Below are positions 36,601 to 45,046 of a stretch of DNA of 64,000 nucleotides, piece after piece. The first letter of the stretch is position 1. Each line of letters begins with the position of its first letter. The stretch spans positions 1,674,001-1,738,000 of the forward strand of contig NZ_CP128187.1 of NCBI RefSeq assembly GCF_035207705.1, in the 5' to 3' direction. The stretch comes from Maribacter sp. BPC-D8. GTDB lineage: Bacteria > Bacteroidota > Bacteroidia > Flavobacteriales > Flavobacteriaceae. Under the pieces are notes generated by a model that ran no database searches, had not been told where the DNA came from, and was given only the letters and a program-made list of their open reading frames with translations. The translations under genes and the position numbers were made by a program.

Positions 36601-37239
36601 ATGACAAGAATTCTAATCTTAATGCTATTATTTTCAAATCTAGTTATTTGTCAGGTAGATTCTGAAATCAAATATTTTAAAGATAAATATGGTCAGACGG
36701 AAGTCGAAAGTGGACCATACATGCTTGAAATAAAAAAGATAAATGACAGCGTAACTACTCATATTTTTAGCAAAACCAAAAAAGGGCAGAAAATTTGGAC
36801 CCAATCGTACTTGGGAAATCAACCATATGGAATATGGTATAGGTATGACAAAAAAGGAAATATTGAATCTACTAGAGACTATAATTTCACTCTAAAATAT
36901 GGAGAGTTTATTCCTGAAAACGCCATTAAATATTCAGAATTGAGAATGTCTATTCAATCAGATTCTAATAATGAAAAAATTCATCAGCACATTGTAAAAA
37001 ATTTCAGATATCCTGAAATAGCCCAAGAACAAGGAATTCAAGGAAAAGTAACATTTCAGTTTACAATAGACGAGAATGGAAAAGTTGATAACCTAAGAAT
37101 TTTAGAAGGGGCTGATATTACCTTAGATACTGAATGTTTTTCAATAATGAATTCTTTAAAAGAATTAGAACCATATAAGAAAGATGGTCAAAATGTTTTA
37201 GTCTATAAAACAATGCCTATTACATTTAAACTGCAATAA
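36601..37239 (+). CDS. exported protein with TonB C-terminal-like domain (212 aa)
   Basis: Signal peptide to about residue 17 (VICQ). Residues 125-212 (IVKNFRYPEIAQEQGIQGKVTFQFTIDENGKVDNLRIL...VYKTMPITFKLQ) are a TonB_C-type domain: RYPxxAxxxGIxGxVxxxFxIxxxGxVxxxxILxG. These domains normally contact outer-membrane receptors, but here it is a free exported protein without a TonB transmembrane anchor. MORN-like GxWYRYDKKGNI before it. Confidence 0.88.
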   Translation: MTRILILMLLFSNLVICQVDSEIKYFKDKYGQTEVESGPYMLEIKKINDSVTTHIFSKTKKGQKIWTQSYLGNQPYGIWYRYDKKGNIESTRDYNFTLKYGEFIPENAIKYSELRMSIQSDSNNEKIHQHIVKNFRYPEIAQEQGIQGKVTFQFTIDENGKVDNLRILEGADITLDTECFSIMNSLKELEPYKKDGQNVLVYKTMPITFKLQ

Positions 37240-37484
37240 AAACTAAAGCCTACACAAGCTAAACATAATACGGGCTTTAGGGCAAAACCGAAAGGTCTGT
37301 GTATATTTATAAAGTCACTAATGCCAATAGCTATCGGGATTGGATTTAGCTTTGGATAAAAAAAAACTAAACCCGCCCATACCAATAAGGCACGTTCTGG
37401 CAGGCAACAAGCTTTAGCTTCGTTCTAAGACGAAAACGAAAAGTCTCCTTACTTTCGCACTATGCTTTGCCGAACCGTTACCTA
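37240..37484 (+). repeat. attC-like spacer, family A with two inserted palindromes
   Basis: The core at the left is worn ('cctacacaagctaaac'). The arm 'aaagtcactaatgcc' is interrupted by 'atagctatcggg', and a REP-like hairpin (37372-37406) sits in the loop. Ends GTTACCTA (37477-37484). Confidence 0.7.
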
Positions 37485-37496
37485 CAAGCAAAAAAA

Positions 37497-37598
37497 ATGT
37501 ACAATAATTTAGATTTTATTATAAAATTCAAACCAACTGAAAAAGAAGGAAGGAAAAATTATGTAGCAAATGGTTGTAGCCCTCATATTGAATTTTAG
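37497..37598 (+). pseudogene. truncated gene remnant, EF-Tu C-terminal-like (33 aa)
   Basis: ATG at 37497 reads MYNNLDFIIKFKPTEKEGRKNYVANGCSPHIEF and stop. The 'KPTEKEGRKxxxxxGxxP' part resembles the EF-Tu domain 3 motif (TEEGGRKTPVFSGYRP). Too short to be that domain, so a broken copy. Confidence 0.4.
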
Positions 37599-37620
37599 AA
37601 AAAACTAATTGATTACAAGA

Positions 37621-38010
37621 ATGAATTATTCAAAAAAAATATTAGAATATACAGGTTGGTTGCTAATTCATTTATTATTCGGTTTAGTTTTGGCTCTAAT
37701 TGGTATTGAATTTGTTTTTAGTGATATGAGTATATTTTCTAGTTTTTTTGAAGAGGATACAACTTTTATGGAATTTCAAAAACTTGCAATTTTAATAATG
37801 AGTTTGTTTGGGGCTGGAATTGCTTTTTTGTTTTTTTTACCATTACACATATACCAAATAAATCCTAAATTTAAAATAAAGAAAAACAGGTTTTTATTTA
37901 GTCTTTTCGCCTCTTTTCTTTTAGTAATAACCTCAGGCCTTTTAAACTTACTTTTCTATTTTTTAGACAAGAAAAATATTGTAGATTTTTCATTTCTATT
38001 TGTCTTCTAA
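37621..38010 (+). CDS. four-pass membrane protein (129 aa)
   Basis: Start at the ATG 37621, after a TTG at 37609. Helices at about 10-32, 48-75 (with FMEFQKLAILIMSLFGAGIAFLF) and 92-115, with a short hydrophobic tail. No family recognised. It shares its cassette (37477 to GTCGGTAAC at 38109) with the remnant at 37497. Confidence 0.7.
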   Translation: MNYSKKILEYTGWLLIHLLFGLVLALIGIEFVFSDMSIFSSFFEEDTTFMEFQKLAILIMSLFGAGIAFLFFLPLHIYQINPKFKIKKNRFLFSLFASFLLVITSGLLNLLFYFLDKKNIVDFSFLFVF

Positions 38011-38108
38011 TAGTTAATGGAAAATAAAATGTTAATAATTCTTACAGAAGGTTTCGGGTGAGTTTTATGATTTTAATAATGAATTTAGAAAAGAAGAAAT
38101 AAAGGCCT

Positions 38109-38215
38109 GTCGGTAACAATCTATAAAAAATAAAGTATTTATATTAAGCTAAGTGTAAAACTCGAAATGTAGTGCTTATCAACTGCCCTACGCTAATTAT
38201 ACCAAACGTTGTACT
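38109..38215 (+). repeat. attC-like spacer, family B, short
   Basis: GTCGGTAAC (one change from GTAGGTAAC), 'aatctataaaaaata', then a shortened body 'gtatttatattaagctaag', 'actgccctacgctaattatacc', ending GTTGTACT (38208-38215). The first arm is deleted. Confidence 0.7.
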
Positions 38216-38224
38216 GCATTTAAC

Positions 38225-38884
38225 ATGAAACAAACTTTCTATATAATTTTAGCATTTTTCATTCTGATTGGATGCAAGTCAAAACAAAAAGAGAATACCC
38301 ATGAGAAACAAGAAATTATTAAAGAAACTGATAATTCGCACGTTCAAGTAGCCCTAAAAAACCAATCGATTGTCATAAAAGATAGTACACATTACTCAAT
38401 TAGTTTTTTGAAAAAATTTAAAGAGACAAAAGTAGAAAACGCATTGTTTACTGACAGCTTATTGATTTTAGACAATAGAGATACTATTTCATTTCCAAGT
38501 GAACCAAAAATTGGTAAAAGAACGGTTTTAACTGCACGAAAAGGCAATTTAGCAATTGCATTAACTATTAAGAGAGTAAACTATACAACAATAGATTACA
38601 GAATTGAAATGGTATTATTTGGAAAATCAAGTTTTAACTCTAATGGACAAGCAGATTTATCGCCAAATTTCTATTTTGGTTCTGAAACAGATGAAAGCCG
38701 ATTGTCAGACTTGTCTTATTTAGTAACTCAATTTAGCGATACTAAAGATTCTTGTTTTACATATATCAGAATTGGAAAAGAAAAAAATTCAAGTTCATAT
38801 TTGCTGGGTGAAATTATTAAGAATTGTAATGGAGAATTAAGGAATATTAGTTTGAAAGATTCCCCAACATTAATGGAAAAATAA
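38225..38884 (+). CDS. lipoprotein (219 aa)
   Basis: Lipobox LIGC (C17) after a hydrophobic signal, then a basic KSKQKENTHEKQE linker. The mature part has beta-like stretches, and one Cys near the C-terminus (EIIKNCNGEL). Cassette GTTGTACT (38208), end AAGTATAAC (38890-38898, two changes). Confidence 0.8.
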   Translation: MKQTFYIILAFFILIGCKSKQKENTHEKQEIIKETDNSHVQVALKNQSIVIKDSTHYSISFLKKFKETKVENALFTDSLLILDNRDTISFPSEPKIGKRTVLTARKGNLAIALTIKRVNYTTIDYRIEMVLFGKSSFNSNGQADLSPNFYFGSETDESRLSDLSYLVTQFSDTKDSCFTYIRIGKEKNSSSYLLGEIIKNCNGELRNISLKDSPTLMEK

Positions 38885-38889
38885 AAGCG

Positions 38890-39133
38890 AAGTATAACAA
38901 AGGCTATCAACAATACGGGCTTCGGGCAAAACCGAAAGGTCTGTGTATATTTATAAAGTCGCTAACCCCGATAGCTATCGGGTATAGATTTAGCTTTAGA
39001 ATAGAAAAAATAAATCAAAACCCGCCCGTACCGATAAGGTGCGTTCAGGCGGGCAACAAGCTTTAGCTTCGTTCTAAGACGGAAACGAAAAGTTTCCTTG
39101 CCTACGTAATATGCTTAGGTCAAGCGTTGTACA
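38890..39133 (+). repeat. attC-like spacer, family A with two inserted palindromes
   Basis: The perfect palindrome CCCGATAGCTATCGGG (38967-38982) sits at the tip of one arm and a REP-like hairpin (39021-39054, CCCGCC...GGCGGG) in the other. The outer body is the usual 'gggcaaaaccgaaaggtctg' and 'agacggaaacgaaaagtttcc'. Ends GTTGTACA (39126-39133). Confidence 0.8.
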
Positions 39134-39147
39134 TAATAAAAACAAAT

Positions 39148-39966
39148 ATGAGAAATGCTATTAATATAATATTTGTCTCCATTATAATTTCACTAGCTCT
39201 AGCTTGTAAAGCTCAAAAAATAAGTAGTGCAAATACAACTGTACTAGCTAAAATAGATAGTGTTTCTGTTTACGAATTATCAGAAAATTCTGAAAATAAA
39301 GAACTTTTTTGGCTTTACGCTAATTTTGATATTAGTGACCCTATTATTTTTTCACGAAAGTTTAATGGTCCATTTGACTATACTGACTTTAATTATTCTG
39401 AAGCTTTAAATTTTGATTTTATTGTAGAACCTTATAACTCAAAATCGAAATATCTTTCAGACGATTCTTTTAAAACATATTTTTCATTCAATATGTACGA
39501 GGAGGATATTAAAATAATTGTAAAACTTAATAAAACAGCTCGATTAGAAGTTTTTCCTGATTCTAACGTTGATGACATCTTAAGTGTTAATGACACATTG
39601 CTAAACCCATTAAGGTTTTCTTTAGTAAATGGAAATGTAACATCGAAACAAGCTTTTAAAGATTTTGGAAGAGTAAAAGATTTAGAGGTATTTATTAACG
39701 ATGAATCTAAAGGATTAGTTACTTTATTAGACACGCCATATATTCAAGAATTTCAAATTGCAGGTTTTTTCAAAAGAGATGATACAGTTATACTTAAACC
39801 CTTAAATTTTTATAAAGGAGAAAAATATGACTTAGTATGTATTTCAGAAATGAAAAAATGTTTAAATATTGTAATACATTCAAGTATAGATCAAAAATAT
39901 GATTATAACGATGTGCTAGAAAAAATTTCTATTTCAAGAGAAAAGCAGAAGAAAAATAAAAAATAA
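39148..39966 (+). CDS. lipoprotein (272 aa)
   Basis: Start at the ATG 39148 (MRNAINIIF), with lipobox LALAC (C20). The mature protein has strands such as VYELSENSENKELFWLYANFD and an acidic middle. Family unknown. Cassette opened by GTTGTACA at 39126; no clean end is left (39967-40035). Confidence 0.8.
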   Translation: MRNAINIIFVSIIISLALACKAQKISSANTTVLAKIDSVSVYELSENSENKELFWLYANFDISDPIIFSRKFNGPFDYTDFNYSEALNFDFIVEPYNSKSKYLSDDSFKTYFSFNMYEEDIKIIVKLNKTARLEVFPDSNVDDILSVNDTLLNPLRFSLVNGNVTSKQAFKDFGRVKDLEVFINDESKGLVTLLDTPYIQEFQIAGFFKRDDTVILKPLNFYKGEKYDLVCISEMKKCLNIVIHSSIDQKYDYNDVLEKISISREKQKKNKK

Positions 39967-40043
39967 TATACTGGCACACACAGTTTTTATAATGCATATC
40001 TACCCGGCAGAATTCAAACGCATCATACAATAAACGTTACCTA
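39967..40043 (+). repeat. short worn attC-like remnant
   Basis: Only about 75 bases between genes ('cacacacagtttttataatg', 'aacgcatcatacaataaac') with the closing GTTACCTA at 40036. Family cannot be told. Confidence 0.5.
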
Positions 40044-40056
40044 CAATTTAAAAAAA

Positions 40057-41019
40057 ATGAAAAAAGTAATTTATCTATTTTTCTTACTTAATTACGTTTT
40101 AGTTTGGAGTCAAGATTATTATTTCTCAAATGCAACGAGTGGTTTAATTTTAAGAAAGGAAGCTACTATTAATTCAGAAAGAATTGGAAAGTTAACCTAT
40201 GGAACGCTTTGCCAAATAATTGAAGAAACAGATATTAAATATACCAATTCAGAAAATAATGAAAAAATTAATTCTGAATGGGTAAAAATAAAATACGATA
40301 ATTTTCCTTTTTTGGATATAAATGATAAGGAGTATGACAGGGATAAAACGGGCTATGTTGTGAAAGAATATTTAGAAAATTTAAACAAATCTTCTATTAA
40401 AATAGTAACAAGAAAAATAGATAGTTTAACTTTTTTTACTTCATATAAAAAGACCAACCATGCACCTACTAAACTTATTGATTTGAAAGAGATTGAAAAA
40501 ATGCTATCTGGAAGAGTCAAATGGATTGATAATCCTATGGCCGATGAAGGACGAGAAAAAGTAATAAAAAACATTTTTTTACCTAACGGACAAATTCTTA
40601 ATTTAGGAAGTGAACTAGTCAATTTTGATGTGGTTGCTTATTATCCATCTGAAGAAATATTACTCTTTGTAGTTAGAGATACAATTGAGTTTTCAATTAG
40701 TATAAAAACAGGAGAAACTATCAATACAATTGGAAACCCAGAATATATATTACATTCTCCTAGTAGAAAATATAGATTAAATGGTTGGTTTTCTGGTCAA
40801 GAATGTGGTAGTTATTTTTTTCAAGAAAAAAAAGGAAATGATTTTGTGTACTTAACTGATTTTCTAACTGGAACAAAAAGATTTGATAAAGATAAATGTT
40901 CTTTTGATAAATTCTATTGGGTAAGTGATGATGAATTTATATATTCTTACATCAAAGATAATGGTATAAAAAAATATATTAAAGCGAAAATAAAAACCAA
41001 AAAAAAAAAAATCGAATAG
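40057..41019 (+). CDS. exported protein with N-terminal SH3 domain (320 aa), 3' end taken from an intron
   Basis: Signal to residue 18 (VWSQ). Residues 22-105 are a bacterial SH3 domain (SGLILRKEATINSERIGKLTYGTLCQII...EWVKIKYDN...KTGYVVKEYLENL). The C-terminal 200 residues are beta-rich with tyrosines. The final codons ATC GAA TAG are the first bases of the intron remnant that starts at 41011, after a poly-A run, so the original end has been lost and the stop is supplied by the intron. Confidence 0.8.
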   Translation: MKKVIYLFFLLNYVLVWSQDYYFSNATSGLILRKEATINSERIGKLTYGTLCQIIEETDIKYTNSENNEKINSEWVKIKYDNFPFLDINDKEYDRDKTGYVVKEYLENLNKSSIKIVTRKIDSLTFFTSYKKTNHAPTKLIDLKEIEKMLSGRVKWIDNPMADEGREKVIKNIFLPNGQILNLGSELVNFDVVAYYPSEEILLFVVRDTIEFSISIKTGETINTIGNPEYILHSPSRKYRLNGWFSGQECGSYFFQEKKGNDFVYLTDFLTGTKRFDKDKCSFDKFYWVSDDEFIYSYIKDNGIKKYIKAKIKTKKKKIE

Positions 41020-41386
41020 ACGTTCGTGAGCTATAAAGTGCACTGTGCTCCTCCCACTCCACCATACGTACATACTTCGTATTCAGCTGATTGTACATCA
41101 TCAAACCAAGGCTCTTTCCTCCCTTGGCACTATCTTCTAATTTAGGCATAGGCTACAACGTGTGCTCCTACACGAATTTTGAAGAGAATTACGTGCTGGC
41201 CTTCCTTACTCGTGAGACTTCTAGGGTGCTGCCCTAGCTCATTTCCCGTAAGTAACATGACTTCTACTGACTTCTCTAGTTAGTTATACGTTACTTTTCT
41301 AAAGTGCAGGCTGGCACTTCCGCTAAAAATGTTTACTAGACATTTTCTTTCCGCTCTACCCTTCAGTTAAGAATATCTTCTTTCGC
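41011..41386 (-). mobile_element. degenerate group II intron, 3' part
   Basis: Minus-strand order as in the intron at 27700-28340. The part 41100-41300 matches it closely ('caaggctctt', 'cttggcactatcttc', 'atttaggcataggctacaac', 'gaattacgt', 'ccttccttactcgtgagac'). Domain V at about 41050-41090 is worn. The 5' half is deleted and the right side merges into a family E spacer end at about 41386. Confidence 0.75.
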
Positions 41387-41426
41387 TCTTAACCATGCAA
41401 CTATTATTTTATAATAACGTTGGTAA
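41387..41426 (+). repeat. attC-like remnant (right end only)
   Basis: 'taaccatgcaactattatttt' and the closing GTTGGTAA (41419-41426). The rest of the site was replaced by the intron remnant. Confidence 0.6.
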
Positions 41427-41449
41427 TACTATAAAAATAAAACTTAGCA

Positions 41450-42283
41450 ATGAGAGATTTTATATTATTAAAAAAAAGCACAAAATACTTATTTATCTGT
41501 TTGCTTATTACTGCTTGTAAATTGAATGGTGAATTAAAAGAAGAGAAACTTCGTTCAACTAATATCGATGATATTATAAATGATAGCACAGAAGATAACG
41601 ATTTTGACGTATTGGAAGTGAAACTTGACTCAACTAATATCGATGATATTATAAGTGAAAAAACAGAAAATAACGATTTTGACTTATTGAAAGTAAAACT
41701 TGGCGAAACTAATATCGATGATATTATAAATGAAAAAACAGATGATAATGATTTTGTACTAGATGGCGATAAATTCAGAAGCTCAGAGTCTAAAAAAATA
41801 TTATCTATTAATAATGTAGCACTACAGAATCAAACTAGAGAATCATCTTATTCAAATTACGTATCATTTGAATATGATGAAAAGAATATAATTACAGCAT
41901 ATACATTAGCATATTTTACTCTAAAAGAAAACCCTAAAATTGTATATAATCAATTAACAGAAAAATTAGGAACTCCTAGTTTCAAACATTTTAATAGTAG
42001 TTACAAAGAAAATAAAAATTTGGATGCTGTTATATGGGAAGACAAAGAGAATAACAAATTTTATAGGTTGGAATACTACTTGTTGGAAGACGAGGGTTTA
42101 AGAGAATCAACACTAACTGTTTTAATTAATAGTGAATCTGATATTGAAGATCCGACTTATTCGGGTCAACCATTTTATTACTGGAGAGACTATATAAAAG
42201 CACGTAATGAATTTGGAAAAGATAATTTCACCTATCAAGAATTTATTAAAAGAAGAGGCAGTTATAGTCTGTACACAGAATAA
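41450..42283 (+). CDS. lipoprotein with three 25-residue tandem repeats (277 aa)
   Basis: Signal of unusual length with lipobox LITAC (C24). Residues 36-110 are three copies of a 25-residue unit (STNIDDIINDSTEDNDFDVL and EVKLD), matching a 75-base DNA repeat. The C-terminal part (residues 140-275) is a separate soluble domain (YFTLKENPKIVYNQLTEKLG). Function unknown; the repeat looks like a flexible stalk. Confidence 0.8.
   Translation: MRDFILLKKSTKYLFICLLITACKLNGELKEEKLRSTNIDDIINDSTEDNDFDVLEVKLDSTNIDDIISEKTENNDFDLLKVKLGETNIDDIINEKTDDNDFVLDGDKFRSSESKKILSINNVALQNQTRESSYSNYVSFEYDEKNIITAYTLAYFTLKENPKIVYNQLTEKLGTPSFKHFNSSYKENKNLDAVIWEDKENNKFYRLEYYLLEDEGLRESTLTVLINSESDIEDPTYSGQPFYYWRDYIKARNEFGKDNFTYQEFIKRRGSYSLYTE
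41552..41776 (+). repeat. 75-base tandem repeat, three copies
   Basis: Units begin 'tcaactaatatcgatgatat'. The AATATCGATG blocks start at 41561, 41636 and 41711. The repeat is in frame within the lipoprotein gene and copies have diverged by several bases, mostly at third positions. Confidence 0.85.
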
Positions 42284-42460
42284 TACATAGCACGTATACT
42301 CTTAATTGAAATCTCTGTGCCTATCAATGATAGTCTGTAAAAGATAAAATATCGGCATTTAAACGAAAATCAAAATATTTGTATTTAGTTAAGTTTTAAA
42401 CTTTAAATGTAGTGCTTATACGCTGCCCTACTTGCCATAACCGAACCCTTAACTGTTATT
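42284..42460 (+). repeat. worn attC-like spacer, family B
   Basis: 'gcatttaaacg', 'aaaatatttgtatttagttaag', 'aatgtagtgcttatacgctgccctac' match family B. The GTT has become CTT ('accCTTAACTG'). Confidence 0.6.
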
Positions 42461-42573
42461 AAGAATAGCTGAAAAACTGAAAATATTATGTTTTATATAC
42501 ATTCTTGAATAATTATTAATACTGTCAATAAATAATCAGCAACCTTTTGTTACACCCTTAAAGTCAATAAGAT

Positions 42574-43659
42574 ATGAAATATGTTTTTCTTACTATAGTT
42601 TTACTATTAGCAACTCAACTATATGCACAAACAATTACAGCCATTGTTAATTCTAATAACGGTCTATCTATTCGAGATACCCCATCTTTAAAGGCTGAGC
42701 GCATAGGTGTAATACCTTATAAAGGAAAAGTAAAAATATTACAGTCGTCTAAGGAGTTTGAACAAATAATTTTGTCTAAAGAAAGACAAGTCGTTGGTGA
42801 ATGGAAAAAAATCTCTTTTGAAAACATAGAGGGTTACGTTTTTGACAAGTTCTTAAATTACAAATTAGATTATAAACACAAAAATTATAACCCAAACAGA
42901 CAGCACATTGACATCTATACTGAAAAGGAATTTTTTGATAATATAGGAGACAAAAGAACTTTGAACATTAAAGCCGAAAAGTTAGACTTACAACAATACG
43001 GAATAGACAATTTCAATACATTATCTAAATATAATTTCAACAAAAGACAAACTAATGGCAAAGGAATAGAGGTGAACGAGTACAAAGATAAATTTAGCGG
43101 ATTGATGCTCATAAGATTAAACGACTTGGAAATTACAAGTGACATAAAATCTGAAATAATCTTGGGTGAAACCGTAATAGAAAAATGTAAAGGAATCACT
43201 TTTAATAATTTGAGGTTTTCTAACGAAGACGCAAACAACAGACCAAAAGGCCTTTCTATTGAAAAATCTAAACAGGTATATTTCACCAATATTGATTTAG
43301 AAAACGGAAGATTCAATGTTAACCCAGATTGCGATATATACTTTAAATATTGTGATTTTAATCAATATTTACTTACCATGTATGATTCTATAATTGCTGT
43401 TGAAAACTGTAAATTTTACAATGCTGAAAAAGAAGCAATCGTTATCGTACCAACTGATTATAATGATGAAGTAATGACAATCATAGAAATTTCAAATTCT
43501 TTTTTTGGGTTCAATATGAATATGGTCAATGTAATGGAAATAGAAGAATATCTAGATGACCCATATTCTAAACTGAATCTTTTGTTTGATGAAAATAATA
43601 TAATCGAATACAACCCAAAATATGAAAGTCTTCAAATTTTAGTTCCTTTCAAATCTTAA
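42574..43659 (+). CDS. exported SH3 and beta-helix-like protein (361 aa)
   Basis: Signal to residue 19 (LYAQ). Residues 25-90 are an SH3 domain (NNGLSIRDTPSLKAERIGVIPYKGKVKIL...GEWKKISFENIEGYVFDKFL). Residues 200-340 have repeated short strands (ITFNNLRFSNEDAN...VYFTNIDLENGRFNV...CDIYFKYCDFNQY...SIIAVENCKFYNAE) typical of a right-handed beta helix. Probably a periplasmic or surface protein. Confidence 0.85.
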   Translation: MKYVFLTIVLLLATQLYAQTITAIVNSNNGLSIRDTPSLKAERIGVIPYKGKVKILQSSKEFEQIILSKERQVVGEWKKISFENIEGYVFDKFLNYKLDYKHKNYNPNRQHIDIYTEKEFFDNIGDKRTLNIKAEKLDLQQYGIDNFNTLSKYNFNKRQTNGKGIEVNEYKDKFSGLMLIRLNDLEITSDIKSEIILGETVIEKCKGITFNNLRFSNEDANNRPKGLSIEKSKQVYFTNIDLENGRFNVNPDCDIYFKYCDFNQYLLTMYDSIIAVENCKFYNAEKEAIVIVPTDYNDEVMTIIEISNSFFGFNMNMVNVMEIEEYLDDPYSKLNLLFDENNIIEYNPKYESLQILVPFKS

Positions 43660-43679
43660 AAACTGTAAATAATAACTGA

Positions 43680-43828
43680 ATAAACAAAAAACAATACTAA
43701 ACAAGTATATAAAAAATGCTAATTGGTGCTTAACTAATTTTAGTTACTTTATTTGCTAGCTTCTAATTTTCCTTCGAAAATTCTTCGCAAACAAACTCGC
43801 AACTATTCTTATACATAACCCTTACCAT
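43680..43828 (+). repeat. attC-like spacer, family C, boundary G changed to C
   Basis: 'aagtatataaaaaatgctaattgg', 'ttccttcgaaaattcttcgcaaac', 'ctcgcaactattcttatacat'. It ends CTTACCAT (43821-43828), where only the first base differs from GTT. Confidence 0.7.
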
Positions 43829-43835
43829 ACGTTAA

Positions 43836-44354
43836 ATGAAGAACATTACATTATTCATATTACTAATTTCTTTTCTTGGTTTCAGTCAAAGAAAAAGAGA
43901 AGTAATTGACAGTATTCACTTAAAAAGATTATGTGTTGAATACCCAGGAATAGTTGATATTTCAACAGTTTCACATGAATTTGACAAATCTGAATATGTC
44001 TTCATTGGAAAAGTAATTGAAATCATCAGGATAGAGACTTTAAAATCTTCCGACCTTGACGAAAATGGACCAACTGATTTTCGCCCAATTCAAAATTACT
44101 GGTATGTTTTTGAAGTTTCTGAACAATTTAAAGGAAAGAATAAAAAACAAATAAAAGTGTTCGCAAGAATTTACAGCAGTATTTCTCCCTTATTAATTTT
44201 GGACAAAGAATATTTGATTTATGCTAAAAAAGTAACAGAACGGGAAAAAAGGTTTTTGGGTCACTCCGACCCTTATATATATTGTGGCGATAGGTCGAGT
44301 CATCTTAAATACGCCAAAAAAGATATCATTGAACTAAAAAAGTTACTAAACTAA
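43836..44354 (+). CDS. exported NTR/TIMP-like domain protein (172 aa)
   Basis: Signal to residue 17 (GFSQ). The rest fits the netrin/TIMP-like fold of small bacterial proteins: EYVFIGKVIEI near residue 50, then YWYVFEVSEQFKGKNKKQIKVFARIY and LLILDKEYLIYAKKV, and a CGDRS near the C-terminus. Such proteins bind or inhibit other proteins; the target is not known. Complete cassette: TTACCATACGT at 43822, ACGTATGGTAAC at 44357. Confidence 0.75.
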   Translation: MKNITLFILLISFLGFSQRKREVIDSIHLKRLCVEYPGIVDISTVSHEFDKSEYVFIGKVIEIIRIETLKSSDLDENGPTDFRPIQNYWYVFEVSEQFKGKNKKQIKVFARIYSSISPLLILDKEYLIYAKKVTEREKRFLGHSDPYIYCGDRSSHLKYAKKDIIELKKLLN

Positions 44355-44356
44355 AA

Positions 44357-44489
44357 ACGTATGGTAACACCGAAAAAAGATTGCGGCTTGGTATTTAAGC
44401 TTAGGTCGTTGTGCGTTTGTAATGTCTTGTTTCTTCGAAAAATCATAGCAAACAAACCCGCAACTATTCTTATACATAACTGTAAGCCT
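44357..44489 (+). repeat. attC-like spacer, family C
   Basis: ACGTATGGTAAC (44357-44368) is the exact complement of the 11 bases TTACCATACGT (43822-43832) plus a final C. The stem GTTGTGCGTTTGTAATG has mismatches, and the boundary reads GTAAGCCT (44482-44489) instead of GTT. Confidence 0.75.
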
Positions 44490-44543
44490 TAATTAAGAAA
44501 ATAAATAACACAGAAACAATTCTATATTAACTTTTAATAAAAT

Positions 44544-44862
44544 ATGGCAATTTTAGACAAAAAAATACAAGAGAAAATAGACAATTTAAGGTTTAATGCA
44601 AATCAATATTTTTTAGAGGAAAGAGAAAAAGACAGAGACAATAGAGTGGCTTAATATTATGATTAATTCAAACAACGAATTACATTATTTTGATGATGAC
44701 TGTCTTTTTAACATTGCTAAGTACAAATTTAGAGTAAAAGAATATGAAGAGTCTCTTAAAAAATTCAAAGAGGTTGTAAAAGAGGCAGGTATGAGATATT
44801 TTGAAGATGAAGATGAAATTTATATAGATTTTTATTCACATCCTGAAAACTATATCAAATAG
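44544..44862 (+). pseudogene. broken TPR-like gene, relative of 7397 and 57395
   Basis: The frame MAILDKKIQEKIDNLRFNANQYFLEEREKDRDNRVA ends at 44653. A second frame (44659-44862) continues as MINSNNELHYFDDDCLFNIAKYKFRVKEYEESLKKFKEVVKEAGMRYFEDEDEIYIDFYSHPENYIK, whose last 40 residues match the protein at 7397 (EKALSNFKGVVKDAGLRYFEE). So the middle was deleted and the frame lost. The cassette core AAGGCTAAC follows at 44867. Confidence 0.75.
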
Positions 44863-44866
44863 TAAA

Positions 44867-45003
44867 CTAAGGCTAACACCTTGTATAATTTATTGCTTAC
44901 CTCTAGCCTACTCACTAAAAACTTCTCAGATTTTCAACTGGGTCTTTATTTGCTGACTTTCGTGCTAAACCATGCAACTAATCATAAACAATTACGTTGT
45001 AAT
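44867..45003 (+). repeat. attC-like spacer, family E
   Basis: Starts AAGGCTAAC, body 'ttgtataatttattgcttacctctagcctactcac', 'tttatttgctgactttcgtgctaaacc', ends GTTGTAAT (44996-45003). Confidence 0.75.
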
Positions 45004-45046
45004 TAGGCTTAATAAAATAATATTAGACCATTTCTCAATACAAAAA

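Noticed and set aside
43150..43316. Minus-strand open frame of 133 residues in the SH3/beta-helix gene (42915-43316)
   Set aside because: Antisense of a gene with a signal peptide and SH3 domain; low-complexity Leu/Ser content is typical of a shadow.
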